64,000 bases of DNA, taken from Sitta carolinensis (taxonomy: Eukaryota; Chordata; Aves; Passeriformes; Sittidae). The notes under the pieces were generated by a model, which ran no database searches, had not been told where the DNA came from, and saw nothing but the letters and a program-made list of their open reading frames with translations. The position numbers and the translations under genes were made by a program. Shown one piece after another: positions 13,667 through 24,800 of this stretch. Within the stretch, counting starts at the first letter, position 1; every line of letters begins with the position of its first letter. The stretch lies in NCBI GenBank assembly GCA_032173965.1, contig CM063287.1:5771859-5835858 (forward strand). Reading direction: 5' to 3'.

Positions 13667-13779
13667 CTTGGCAACAGCTTTGCTTTCAGAATTATTGTTG
13701 GAATCCTTAATGCCATTTAATGAATCTCTTCTCTGTGGGCATGGCTTCTTTTTGCGCGGTCTGCCTTTAAGATTTGGCG
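13667..13779 (-). CDS. ARID5B: ARID5B internal exon (exon 5), basic AT-hook-like segment
   Basis: This 113-bp minus-strand exon has the acceptor TTTTCAG (intron ends at 13780) and the donor AAG|GTAAAT (13666-13661). Its first two bases, CG, complete an Ala codon begun by the G at the end of exon 4 or of the alternative first exon. It then encodes 37 residues starting PNLKGRPRKKKPCPQRRDS and ending SKAVAK, finishing on a codon boundary. The GRPRKKK core resembles an AT-hook and is also a strong basic nuclear-localisation candidate. A Ser/Asn-rich linker follows. The length equals human exon 5 as I recall it. It is the first exon shared by the long isoform (from upstream exon 4) and the predicted short isoform (from 15267). 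Confidence 0.96.
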
Positions 13780-15266
13780 CTGAAAATTAATGGAGAACAC
13801 TTTGAGCACATTGTCTTATACTGGATTCTTAACAGCCGAAAGCATAATAAATAATTCCACTGCAATCAGTCACAGAAATGTACACATCTGTCTACAGTAA
13901 ATGCTTATTATGAGATTCCCATCCTCTATGGGTTACTTCTTGACACACTATACATTTCTATAGAATATCCCCCAAGGCTAATCTATTCTACTTTCACACA
14001 GCTAATTAATATAAAATCAAACACTGGTCTCCCAAGGACCCAGAGAGAAAGCACAAATATTTCTCCCTGGTACAAAAAAAACAAAATTTAATATTAATAA
14101 GTAACTTTGCATTAATCACCCTGCTGCCTTTATTTCTAATCTTCAAGCAAGAGTACTAACTGCTGTTTTCAACTTTGGGAAACATCTGGCATTGGAAATG
14201 CTCTGAAATACTGAAATTCCTTACAGCTCCAAGAAATGTTTATATGTCCTGTCATTCTAGTCAAAGTCTTTCTAAAAATGTTTAAGAAAAAAATATAAAA
14301 TTACCTCTGAGTCCTGAAAGGGATAAAAAGAAAAACCCTTAACAACTAGTTCTGGAAGTTGACAAGTACTGAAATAAGTGATTGATTGTTTCATAAGGGT
14401 TACATACCACACATACAAATTAACGTGAATCACTTTCAGTTTTGTCCAATTCTTAAGATAAAACAGCTCTGAAATAACACGGTGACTAAATCCTGACTGT
14501 GCTGAGCCATACGAGGAATGGGATATGGATCATCATAAAAAACACCACACTCATCTTTCACTAGTGCTATTACAACATAAATTATGATCATATATAGAAA
14601 TAATAGATGAAGCAGATGTCCCCTCTGCTTTCAGATTTAAAAATCAGTCTCCAACTACTATGGCAACATTTAAAATGATAAACAATCATTAACTAATGAC
14701 TGTACCGCTTAAGATAATTTCCTTTAAACCTTTAATTTTTAGGTAACCACTGTTTTCATTACTTAAAGGGATGATTAGAACAATGTCAGAAATCTAAACA
14801 TCACAAACCTCTTGAATGTTTTCTAATTGTTTCTAATCTTAAATTTGTCACACAGTAACCCAGTGGTTTCAGGACATTTTACATTTTAATCAGTTTGCAA
14901 ACACAATAAAGGGTGCTAATTTGATTTTATAGTTTGAGTAACACAGTCATATTTGGTCTGTTCAGAGAAAAAGAAAAGCATTGGATTTAAAAGTAAAAGT
15001 CAGATCCTTTTTCTTCCCCCAACACTGGTGTAAGGTAAAAAAAAATAAAAATCTATATGTGTATGTGTGCATATATATATGCATGTGCATATGGGAGTTA
15101 AGTCCGTATTTGTGTATATCTAAAAATACATTTATCTCCCTACAGAAATATCTTCATCTATCTCCAGTGAAGCACATTCTACTTATTGAAAAGTACTGCA
15201 GAAAGCAATTCTGAAATTGTCATCTGAGGCTAACATGCAAAATCAAACAAAGAAAGAAATTATTAC

Positions 15267-15500
15267 CCATTCCAGTCGACAAACATCTGCCTGATTTATA
15301 TCTGTACTCATGAATGCTACAGCACGTGACTGCACACTACGTCGCTGGAAGTCTCAACTTGGTGGGGATGTCAGTCTGACACAAAATGAGCACTCCGAGT
15401 GTTTGCTCGGTGCTCACAAATGCCCTCCCCCAGCCCCAGCACTCCTACAAACAGAGATGAGTGACTCGGCGGGAGCGTGGGGTGAGCTCCGAGGGCTCCA
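15267..15500 (-). other. ARID5B: Predicted alternative first exon of ARID5B (5' UTR plus start codon of the short isoform)
   Basis: On the minus strand this stretch ends GTCGACTGGAATGG followed by GTAATA, a usable though not ideal splice donor at 15266-15261. The ATG is at 15270-15268. Spliced to exon 5, the G at 15267 plus CG makes GCG, so translation starts M-A-P-N-L-K-G in the ARID5B frame. The start context is good: purine at -3 and G at +4. Human ARID5B has a short isoform of about 945 residues that lacks the first 243 residues and starts at this same junction, as I recall it. The exon sits 1.5 kb upstream of exon 5. The right-hand limit (transcription start) is a guess; only the donor side is defined by sequence. 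No TATA box lies at a sensible distance; the TATAAAT at 15300-15294 is probably too close to the donor. Confidence 0.72.
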
Positions 15501-15600
15501 GCGCCGGCTGCAGCTCCGGCCACGCCACCAGGCCTTATTCATGAACCCCACTCGACCTCTGATGGTCTCCTGATGCCTACGGGGATTTTTTTGGCACACG
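15300..15600 (-). promoter_or_regulatory. CpG-rich island: likely internal promoter for the short ARID5B isoform
   Basis: Within about 300 bp there are roughly 16 CpG dinucleotides and GC-rich blocks (for example 15466-15532), in a window that is otherwise AT-rich and nearly free of CpG. A CACGTG E-box lies at 15324-15329 and CGCC/CCGCC-type GC motifs at about 15467-15525. The island directly precedes, on the minus strand, the ATGG|GTAATA end of the predicted alternative first exon. CpG islands with no TATA box are typical of vertebrate promoters with several start sites. That it drives the short isoform is inferred from position and from the known human isoform. Confidence 0.65.
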
Positions 15601-15831
15601 ACCAGGATGGGATGGACACATCTTTAACCATGCTCTGCCTCAACAGTCGCTGAGTTCTTTAAAAAGGTACTGAAGGAAACAGAAATGTTCCCTCAATTTA
15701 CTCCATTCTGGCACACACATTAATTCAAAGCATTAACCTTTGAATAAAAAGGATCCCCAGACCTGGCCCAACCAATGGCCAAAGAGGGATGTGGCTGAGC
15801 TACCATCAAATATGCTTGCATGTGAGTTATT

Positions 15832-15858
15832 TGTTCTTTCTTTCTTTCTTTCTCCTTC

Positions 15859-15898
<40 letters not shown>

Positions 15899-16050
15899 TT
15901 TCTTTCTTTCTTTCTTTTCTTTCTTCTTTCTTTCTTTTCTTTCTTTTTCTTCTTTTCTTTCTTTTCTTTCTTTTCTTTCTTTTCTTTCTTTCTTTTCTTT
16001 CTCTCTTTCTTTCTCTCTTTCTTTCCTTCATTCTGTTCTTTCCTTTTAAC
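15832..16050. repeat. TTTC/GAAA microsatellite, about 200 bp
   Basis: This is a nearly pure pyrimidine run on the plus strand built from TTTC units with TTTTC and CTCTTTC interruptions. On the transcribed-sense (minus) strand it is a polypurine GAAA tract. It lies about 250 bp upstream of the CpG island at 15300-15600. The Lys/Glu/Arg-rich and Phe/Ser-rich open frames across it are products of the repeat. Confidence 0.97.
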
Positions 16051-18851
16051 AAATAAAGAAACGAGTTCAAGGCTCAATGTTTTTCAAACACACTTGTTAT
16101 CCTCAGTTTTGGCACTGTACTTTGCATCACACTATAAAGCACTGCTAATGTTTTGCTAAGAGCTTTAAAAGCAAGAAGGTATTTGTTCCTAAATTCCAGG
16201 TATATTGAGCTTGCATATAAACACTGTTTGAATTGGAGCCTTCCACAGCAGAACTGGCACAAACCCACTATGAAATGGGGTATTTGCATTCTTCCTGTGG
16301 CTCAGGAGCTGCAGCAGGGAAGGTCTGTCTGCAGCACACACAAGGACCATCCCAAACACCCCATGGTATGATTTTAAATCACATGAAGCCACTCCAGATC
16401 TGACACGCGATTAACAAGAAAGCAGCAATAGGAATTATTATCATAAGGTCCTAATATCTACTCTGTAAAAGAAAACATTTGACGTAGTTCTAGTCACACT
16501 TGAAACAAAGCCATTAATATTTGCTCCCTAAACCATTATAAATAAATGCATTATTTCAAGATTATTGTTTTTCAGTGACATTTGTTTTGTTCATGTGAGT
16601 GAGGAAATATGACTAGGACCGAAGAAAGAATTTACAAGTCACATTTTTGTTTCAATTTTGTCATCTTTTGTTTAATTTTTGACACATTCATGAGCACACT
16701 GCAAATGTCCTGAATTTGTTATTCATAATTATTTTAAAGCAATTTTACACATTTTGTGGCTTATGCATGTTCAGTTTTCCTGATGATATTGGATGTTCAG
16801 TATGTATTGGACAGCCACGACAAGTGAGTATCCTATGGGTTTTTTTTCTGTTTTACAGTGGAGAAGGACTTCTGGCATGACTACCTAGGAATATCCAAAA
16901 TGATTCACTTTCTTCGTGTGTTTGTGCATATGGCTTTCAAATTCATTTTCTGAAAGCGTTTGTGGCAGTGAGGCCTGATAACTTGCACATTCCCAGAAGG
17001 CGAGAGCATAAGCAAAGAAAATTGAAGTAAAAAGTGAATAAATAACTACAGTAAAAAGTTTGAATTATTTGCCACCTTTTCAGAGTGAGTGCCTGTAACA
17101 GGAGTATGAGAGACGAGACAGTACCAGTTAAAACCCCCTTTCTTTCCTGTGTACTGGGATTGCCTTTTGCCAATGTGTGGTATTTTCCCACTCCTTTTAC
17201 CTGCTGAGTCCTGGCAAACATTTCAGGTACGGCCAGGTAAAACACTGCTAGCAGCAAAATGCACACAGTATGAGTGAACCCTCCTTGAGCTTGGTGGAGT
17301 CCCCAAACTGTGGCTGTGCTCTGTACTGCCAAAACACCAGCAATGCCCTACATGTTTTTACTGTGAACTGTTACACCTGAGAGGTTAAATTCAAAGCCTG
17401 TGTCATGCACAGCAGGAGTTAGATTATCTGTAGACACAGACTGGCAAATCTTTGCTGTCTTAACATATCCCAATAAGAAGATGCTTCAAATTCTGTTCTT
17501 GCACAAGCTGCCTACAAACTACAGTAATCAAACAAAGACAATTCAGAGGCATTTGTGCAGAGAAATAAAGTCCAGGAATCGCTGATAAGCTCAGCTGTAG
17601 GCTCTGGCCCACAAAGAGAACTACACAGAAAAGAGAGGCATTTAAGGCTAATGCTGCTCAGGCTAGCTAGCTGTTTCCTCAAAGCCTTTCTGTTCATGAA
17701 GCCAAGAAACAGCATCACTGTCTCAAAAATGTCATCTTCCCCTCCAGCACTCCCACCAGTCTGTGCAAACATCAGGATATTGTAGGTGATTGGGATAGGC
17801 CAGGAGGAGAGGGAGAGGGCAGCTACCCTGCTCACCTACTCAGAAAACTCTTAAGGTTGTGGCTACTGTTCTCCAGTCACTACCACCCTCAGTTGTCCAA
17901 CTTTCACAGACACTGCCTGTTCAGCAGGACATGAGAAAAAGAGGCATTTCCAAGCCTCATTGCCTAGAACAATTCTCAGCTCTGGTTTTATCCCAAGAAA
18001 GGCAAGTTCCGTGCAGGGGAGAGAGAAGTACGCAAAAGTGGGATCTGTCGAAGTCAACCATGACCATTAACACTACTTAAAATGGAAAAACATAGGCTGC
18101 CACAAGAAGACAGCACATCCACCTGCCACCTTCTTTTCCTATGTGTCCAGGACAGGGAAATAATCACAGGGCTTAACATCTCCCTGTTATCAGGTCAGCT
18201 TCACCTGAGCTACACTCAGGCCAATAATGCTATGTACTGTGTACAGACAACCACTTGTAGGGGCATGAATAAGTCAAAAAATAATGGCTGTGGTTTTGGG
18301 GTACTTGAATTTAGCAGGTCACTTACTGTAAAATTACCTCTTTTTTACGAGTCTGATTATCACTGGAAGTCCAGTGAATCTAACCCTCCCAATTAACACC
18401 GTTCTCTACACTCATTTTGGCTGATGCAAAAGATTTGTTGTTATAGGGAGGGTGTTAAAAAAAATAGTGGCCTTCATAGAGCTGAGGTCAAGCTATGTTG
18501 GTACTTTGTCAAAATCAGTGGTGTAGCCAAGAGTTTTTAATGAGTCTGGAATGCATTACCTCATTTGTCATACCTGGATCACTTACTCACGTTGAGCCCA
18601 AAATAACCTTGGACCTTGCTGGCTGCTAAGCAAACCATGTAAGTAAACAAGTACTGTACTCATGCCTAAAACATGTATCTTTTAATTGCTTGCTCATTTC
18701 TTACTCTAGAGCACATCTAAGCAATTATAATGCCCATGAACAAAGTTCTTGCCTTTCTAGGCCTCTCTGACCTATGTAACTATTTCCTGATACAACTTTT
18801 GATTCTGGCTTGCTGATATTTCAGTTTCTCTGAAACACTTCAAAAGTAGAA

Positions 18852-18889
18852 GGGAAAAAAAAAAAAAGAAAAAAGAAAGGAAAAGAAGG
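18852..18889. repeat. Purine-rich A/G tract
   Basis: GGGAAAA-type run with a 13-base A stretch followed by GAAAAAAGAAAGGAAAAGAAGG. Low complexity only. Confidence 0.9.
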
Positions 18890-21076
18890 CCATTGCCATA
18901 TTTTGCTGAGGAATGTACTCAGCTAATGGACTTACAACGTACACTGCCAACCAGATTCTCCTGGCTGCCTGCTGTTTTCTGTGACCATGTTTCTGTGGAA
19001 AGATGAAAGAAGAACAGCAGCATATTTGCCAACCGCAAAAATCAAGTGGAAAAAAAAACAACTGAGCTTCTCAAAATCTCCATGGCCATCAATAAAGAAG
19101 GGACAGCAGAAGATCTGGGTCTACATTTAGGGTGGCTCACAGAGTCAGGTGAGCTCTAAATGTAAAGATGGGAGTATACCAGAGGAAGGTAATCACAAAT
19201 CAGGATTTAGGTAGAACAGTGGAAGTTGTAAGAAGTGAATAAGCAGGGATGAACAGTGGTGCTGAATCCAGAAGAGACACGAAGAATGGCAGCACAGCTG
19301 CCAAATGCATCCACAGCCATTCTTCCCTGAAGGACACCTTGCATGGTGTCCCCCTCACAGAATCCTGCGCTGTGCCAGTCCTTCCCAGGTCTTCTGGTTT
19401 TCACACACATGCACAAAATCTGTGATACCAGTATCTTTGGCCCTAAGCTGCAAAACCATCAGTACATATAGAACAGATTAGATCTCCCCTCTGAGGCATG
19501 TGAAAATGGCAGGATGTGTCAGATCCCAGAACTAATCATGATTCAGATGCCAAATAGAAGCTGGAGGTGGCATATGGAGGTGCCTGGCCATCAAAGCCAG
19601 GGTGAGAAGAATGACCCCAGATCTCCACAAAATCAAGAACTGACCATGCCTGTTAGCAGGTGGCAAATAGGCTTGAGGACATCCCTAATGCAGCCTGGCA
19701 AGTTAGCTCTTGGCTGAAAAGCATGCTTACATTGTTGCACCTTTTAAAATGTAATGAATAGAAAGTTAACAGGTTTAATGGCTTTAACACTTACCCCTCT
19801 AGGGGGCTTCTGGCATTCTGCAATATCTGGAAGTTAAGAAAAGCATATTGCTGTATTTAAGCATGGTCTCAAAAACTGTTCAAAACTTAGTTAATCCTGC
19901 ATACTTTGTGGAATCTCAGCTGCTTCCTTGATTTCCCCGTCACCACCATCTCTTTATTTTATCTCCTTCCTCTCATTTCCTTTTTTGCACTTTGACTCCA
20001 GGCCCTCACATTTAATTTATTTTCCTTTCACCCCTGAAAGTTTATTTAAAAGCTTTTGCCTCCCAGAAATAGGGTCCAAAAAGGAGGGCTTGGGGCATTT
20101 ATTGCCCAGGCATGCTGAGCTGATGAAGAGAAGCAAGCTGTAAGTAACCTAATATTGCGTCGAAAGGTTAGAAATTAAAGTGCCTGGAAAATAAAGCAAA
20201 ATATCAAACTATGCTTAAAACCCCCCGCAGACCAGTGTTTAGGAAACAACAGTATCAATTCAATTTGGGGAAGGTCTCAACAGGGTCCTAAGTACACCTA
20301 TGGAAGTCAAGGATGAGCACCTACCAACAATTCAAGCTGTGGCGGTCACACAGCCTCTGTGCGCACACACACCACACGACCCCTACCCCTCATGCTTACT
20401 CAAGCTGACATAAAACAACTTAAATATCAAAATTATCTTTACTAGGCCTTTTCTAAATGGAAACACTTGTTTATTCCTTTCTTTATAACTGAACATGCCA
20501 GGCCTGACCTGGAAACTCCAGAGCACAGCAGTGAACAACCTTGCAGGAAACATTAAGGAATCATGCTGTTTTCTAACCCACATGGAGAAAGAGTGGACTT
20601 GTGTAGCCATTTCTGGAAGTTTTGTTTTGGAAATGAGATATCCCATGCTCCATGTGGGGAAAATCAATTTGTTACCTCTCTAAAGAAAACATTCCCCATT
20701 TTGAAATAAGTGAAACAGATACTTCCTTGTGTGGATTAATGTGGAGACATATGACTTGCTGCAGACTGCTGTTCTGACCCCCCTCCTGACCAGACAATCT
20801 CTGAAGAAAGCAAAATGATAGTATTTTTCATGAATTACAGTTCAGACTAGCATTGCTTTTAACAGAAAATTTAGAGGCACTGCAAACATCAGGTTGGCTC
20901 ATTTTGCCAAAAAACAAATGTTTCTTTTTTCCATGGAAGATGAAGACAAGGCTCATGATGAGGCTTGGAGTCTCTTTTTCTTCATTTCAGCATGGTTGGA
21001 TATTAAGACTTTTCCTTGATCTGGACTTCTTTATGTCCTGCTGACTAATGTGGTTTTAAAAAATGGAACAAAATAG

Positions 21077-21126
21077 GGTTTTTTTGTGTTTTGTTTTTTT
21101 GATTTTTGTTGTTGTTGTTGTTTTTT
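21077..21126. repeat. T-rich tract with GTT repeats
   Basis: A T-rich run ending in five GTT units. It lies about 460 bp left of the CR1 fossil and shows no clear link to it. Confidence 0.9.
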
Positions 21127-21589
21127 CTGGACAAAATGTATACATTTGTTGGAAATTATGAAGTGCAGTAAATTGAAATGGGAAGCTGAAGACTTCAGAG
21201 AAAAATCTATGCTTGACAAATATGTGACATTCAAGTAGACCTTAGAACAAATTAAAATAATAATAACAACAAAAAATTCGGTGTAGGCCTATTACTGGCT
21301 ACAGATGACAGGATTATTACTAATGATTCAAAAAGAGGCAGAGGTGTTTAGTAAATATTTGTTCCATACTTGCAAAGAAGCCAGATGATATGCTTGCAAA
21401 AGAATATAATTAAAGCCAGCCAATTGACTTGGTTTTACAGAAACCAGATCTTAAAACAACAGAAAAGAAAAACAAACAAAGCACCTTATTTTACACTTTA
21501 GAACTATAAGCTTGGTTAGAGAAACTAGCTGCACACATGGAACTTACCTGCATTCAGTAAGACAGCTGATTTAATATTAGATAATACTT

Positions 21590-21800
21590 TGATTAAAAAC
21601 CAGCACTATATAATTTTATTCAAGCGTATATTGAATGGATTAAGAACTGGCTAAATGTAGGCATCAGTGGGGAATTTCTACCAAATGAAAAGATTTCTGG
21701 TGGGATTCCACAGGGGTTACTCCTAGCCTTGTAAGTATTACAAATTTTCATCAGTGAAATAAATGTAAAGTCCCTGACAGTTACATTCGCACTGACACCA
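21590..21800 (+). mobile_element. Decayed CR1-family LINE fragment (reverse-transcriptase part of ORF2)
   Basis: Read on the plus strand, 21648-21735 gives NWLNVGISGEF, then SGGIPQGLLLAL before a stop. This resembles the CR1/LINE reverse-transcriptase motif GVPQGSVLGP. About 50 bp on, TTCGCACTGACACCA corresponds to the FADDT catalytic box, with the first Asp codon altered and a frame change in between. Stops and shifts show an old dead copy. The ends are approximate. CR1 is the dominant LINE of birds. Confidence 0.72.
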
Positions 21801-24800
21801 TGACTGGCACAATGCTAAGACTGACTCATACAAATGAGTAATCAGAAGGAAAACAGACCAGGAAAACACAATGCTCCTCAATACAGCTCCAGCATGAAAC
21901 CTGCAGACAGGGATTACAGGTCCCATTGGCCAAGCCGAGGGTGACTGTCCATAGGCCACTCCCCACTGGAAATTCAACATACGCTGAGAGGAAGGTACTG
22001 TGGCCAAGGGGATATCTGCCTTCAGGGAGGTCTGAAAAACTCAAGCTGTGATGGGTTTGAGCAAAAACGACTGAGAAATCACTTCAGTAAATAAAAGGAG
22101 TGCCTCAAAGGTGAGAAAAAGCTGGTACTCAGGAGTCAGGAGGCATAACCAGGCATGCCCAGGCACTGCAGCCCCATACCTGATCCAGTGCCAGAATATG
22201 GAGGCACGTGTATAACCAGCTTTCTCAAGGCCGCTGGGAAAAGCCTGAGCCAGCACAAGCTGGAGTGCACAGTGCAGGAAGTAACACATGAATCTGAGGG
22301 TCTGGAGGGTGGAGATAACAGACTGGAGTTGGGTGTTCCACCTCAGGCACGGCAAGGGCCGAGCCCATGCTGCTGCCAGAAGAGCCTGGCTGCTACAGGC
22401 GGCTGCAGCAGCCTGGCTGGCTGCTCGATGAGGCGTCCAGCTGTCTGGCTCTGGCCCTTGCTCAAACAGCTGTTTCCCTTCTCCTTCAGAAAAAAGGTGG
22501 TGAACTGGATGAAAGAGCTTGCCAGCAATTTTGGCTGATGAGCCACTACTTGGGGTTCATACCAGATTAGATGACTCAGTGGTTCTTCTGGTGAGAAATT
22601 GCACGAATATAGGATCAAACACAGTGAAGTACTGAGCAATGCAGGACAAGGAACGTGAAGAGCTGCAGACTCGATTCAGCAATGTACACGCCTAACTCAT
22701 TACAACCTGGAGCATGCAAAGACCTCTGATGACCTAACCAGGGCTATGCACGTCTGAAGCTGAGCCTGTGTCAAGCACTGAACACGACCAAACCAGCATG
22801 GCTCTCCCTATCACTAATAGGAAAGAAGCATTCAAGCCCTCAACAAAGAAATCATCCCACCTCGTCATGAAACACCCTGTGCTCACAGGATCAGACATGG
22901 GTTCATCAAATTTCCCTTTCCCTCAGAAAACTGCAGTCAATCTCCAGCCCCAAAGCCCTCCAGCCCCAAAGATCATCTCCTAGGAAGCTGCTCCCAGCAG
23001 ACAGGGGTTTCAGTTTCTATTGGAGGGTTAGAGCAATGCTCAAGAAGTATAGATCTGAGGTCTCAAAACAGTCTGGGTTAAAAAAACGCAAGCAAAGAAA
23101 GTGAGCAAATGTGCAGGTTCTAACAGATTATGTAATAGCCAAGACAAAAGCAATGCAAGCATGTCAGCAAGAAGTGAAAATGTACAGCAAACCCTATGCA
23201 AGTCAGCCTGTCTGGTCAAAACTCATCAGAACACTCAAGGTAGACCTTCCATTAGAGGGCTACAGAAAATAGAAGGCCAATCTTAGGACACCTTTCCTAA
23301 CAATGTTTCTTTTTCTCTCTCCAGTAAAAGCCAACATTTGTGTAATTGCTGTCTAGTGGAGTCAGCAGTACCCAATGGAGACATGACCTACATACTTCAG
23401 AAATACAACAGATACGTAACCAGTCGTATCCATTGTAGATAGATGGATGAGATGGGCTAACTGACTGATGGACATTGTGCATGAATATAAACAGGCAGAA
23501 ATCCATGCCAGAAGGATAAATGGACAGTTTCCATTTGCTTTCGGGAATGACAAGGCCAGGTAGGAAACAATGAACATCAAGTTGTGCATAATGTGAAAAT
23601 GACAAAATATTATTTAAATAATCACTTACATTTCTGATTTGTAACTGATTATATAAGATTTTTTTTTGTGTAAGAATACTATCATTTCCTTTCCTTTTTG
23701 TTTCCTTTACACTTGATCATTGCACTGCAAAGTAATCAAAATTTCTTAGGCATAATAAACCTGCATGAAAATATTAGTAAAATGACAAGCAGAAATTACA
23801 GAGTAAGCTTTTCCCTTTGATACCTACATTCAGCTGCCACCACAATGACTACAGAGGCATTAGTTGGAGGCAGGAGCAGCAGCCACAGCCTAAGCCCTTT
23901 GCCCATTCAAATCTCTGGGTCATCACCAACTTCTCTAGCAGTACCTGGGCTTGCCAGGCCCCCCCCAGTGTAAAGAGTCAACAAAGGATTCAGAGACAAC
24001 TCTGCTTCTGCAGACAGCTTGGGAACAAAGCCTTGGCACCCTGGCAGATCTGCATACACCATACATGGGGTGTTACTGCTGAGGGGCAGAGGGGATGCTG
24101 CCCAGCACTGCTGAGCACAGGAAGGGAGCTGCACTTTTTCACCAGGTAAACACAGAAGTGGAACTCTAGCAATTTCCTCAGGTTGTGTATGAGCAGCTAA
24201 GGAATCCGTGTATGTCCCAAAACACCCCAAAAATGGTGGGTTTAAAGTCCTGATTGTAAGATCATGTGCCCAGTTTAAATGAGTGCAAACCCCATGGACT
24301 TGGTGTAATTATCCCAAACATCAACACAAACAAAACCCATCTCTGCATTTTGGCCCCAGCAAATCTCTAGCACTCAGAAAAATCCAAATAAAACTGATCT
24401 GTATCCATAAATTTATCTGAGCAGGGCAGGGTTTAAACTAAATATGCAGTCAGTTGTGCAATATTCTTCCATAGTCAATACTGGTTCTTAGGAAATTATC
24501 TGAGTGAATTAAGTGGAAGACTATTAAACAATTTACACACTTCCTTGTGTTTCAGATGTCTAATTATAGCTGTGTTTGTCTCTCCCTGCAGAACTGTTGT
24601 ATACCACATGGTATGCATATTTCAGCATCCAGCATTATTAACTCATGACCGACTGTCAGTTGATCATTATCTAACACATGGGGTCTGCAAAAAAAGCCTT
24701 ATTTGGGCAAAAGCAGGCTCCTGACCTGCTCCCGCTGCATTTTCCCCCAGAAGAACTTCAGCTGGATTATCATCTGCTGTCAATGGAAACTCCGAGGTTA

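Noticed and set aside
15294..15300. TATAAAT on the minus strand near the alternative start
   Set aside because: It lies only about 28 bp upstream of the exon's donor, so as a TATA box it would place the transcription start at or past the splice site.
15720..16159. Lys/Glu/Arg-rich (minus) and Phe/Ser/Leu-rich (plus) open frames
   Set aside because: These are direct translations of the TTTC/GAAA microsatellite.
22041..22639. Overlapping open frames of about 100-127 codons on both strands in a GC-richer block
   Set aside because: Both strands are open and no frame resembles a known protein; the CTG-rich composition explains the lack of stops. The short TGTGATGGGTTTGA match to avian LTR starts is too small to call an LTR.
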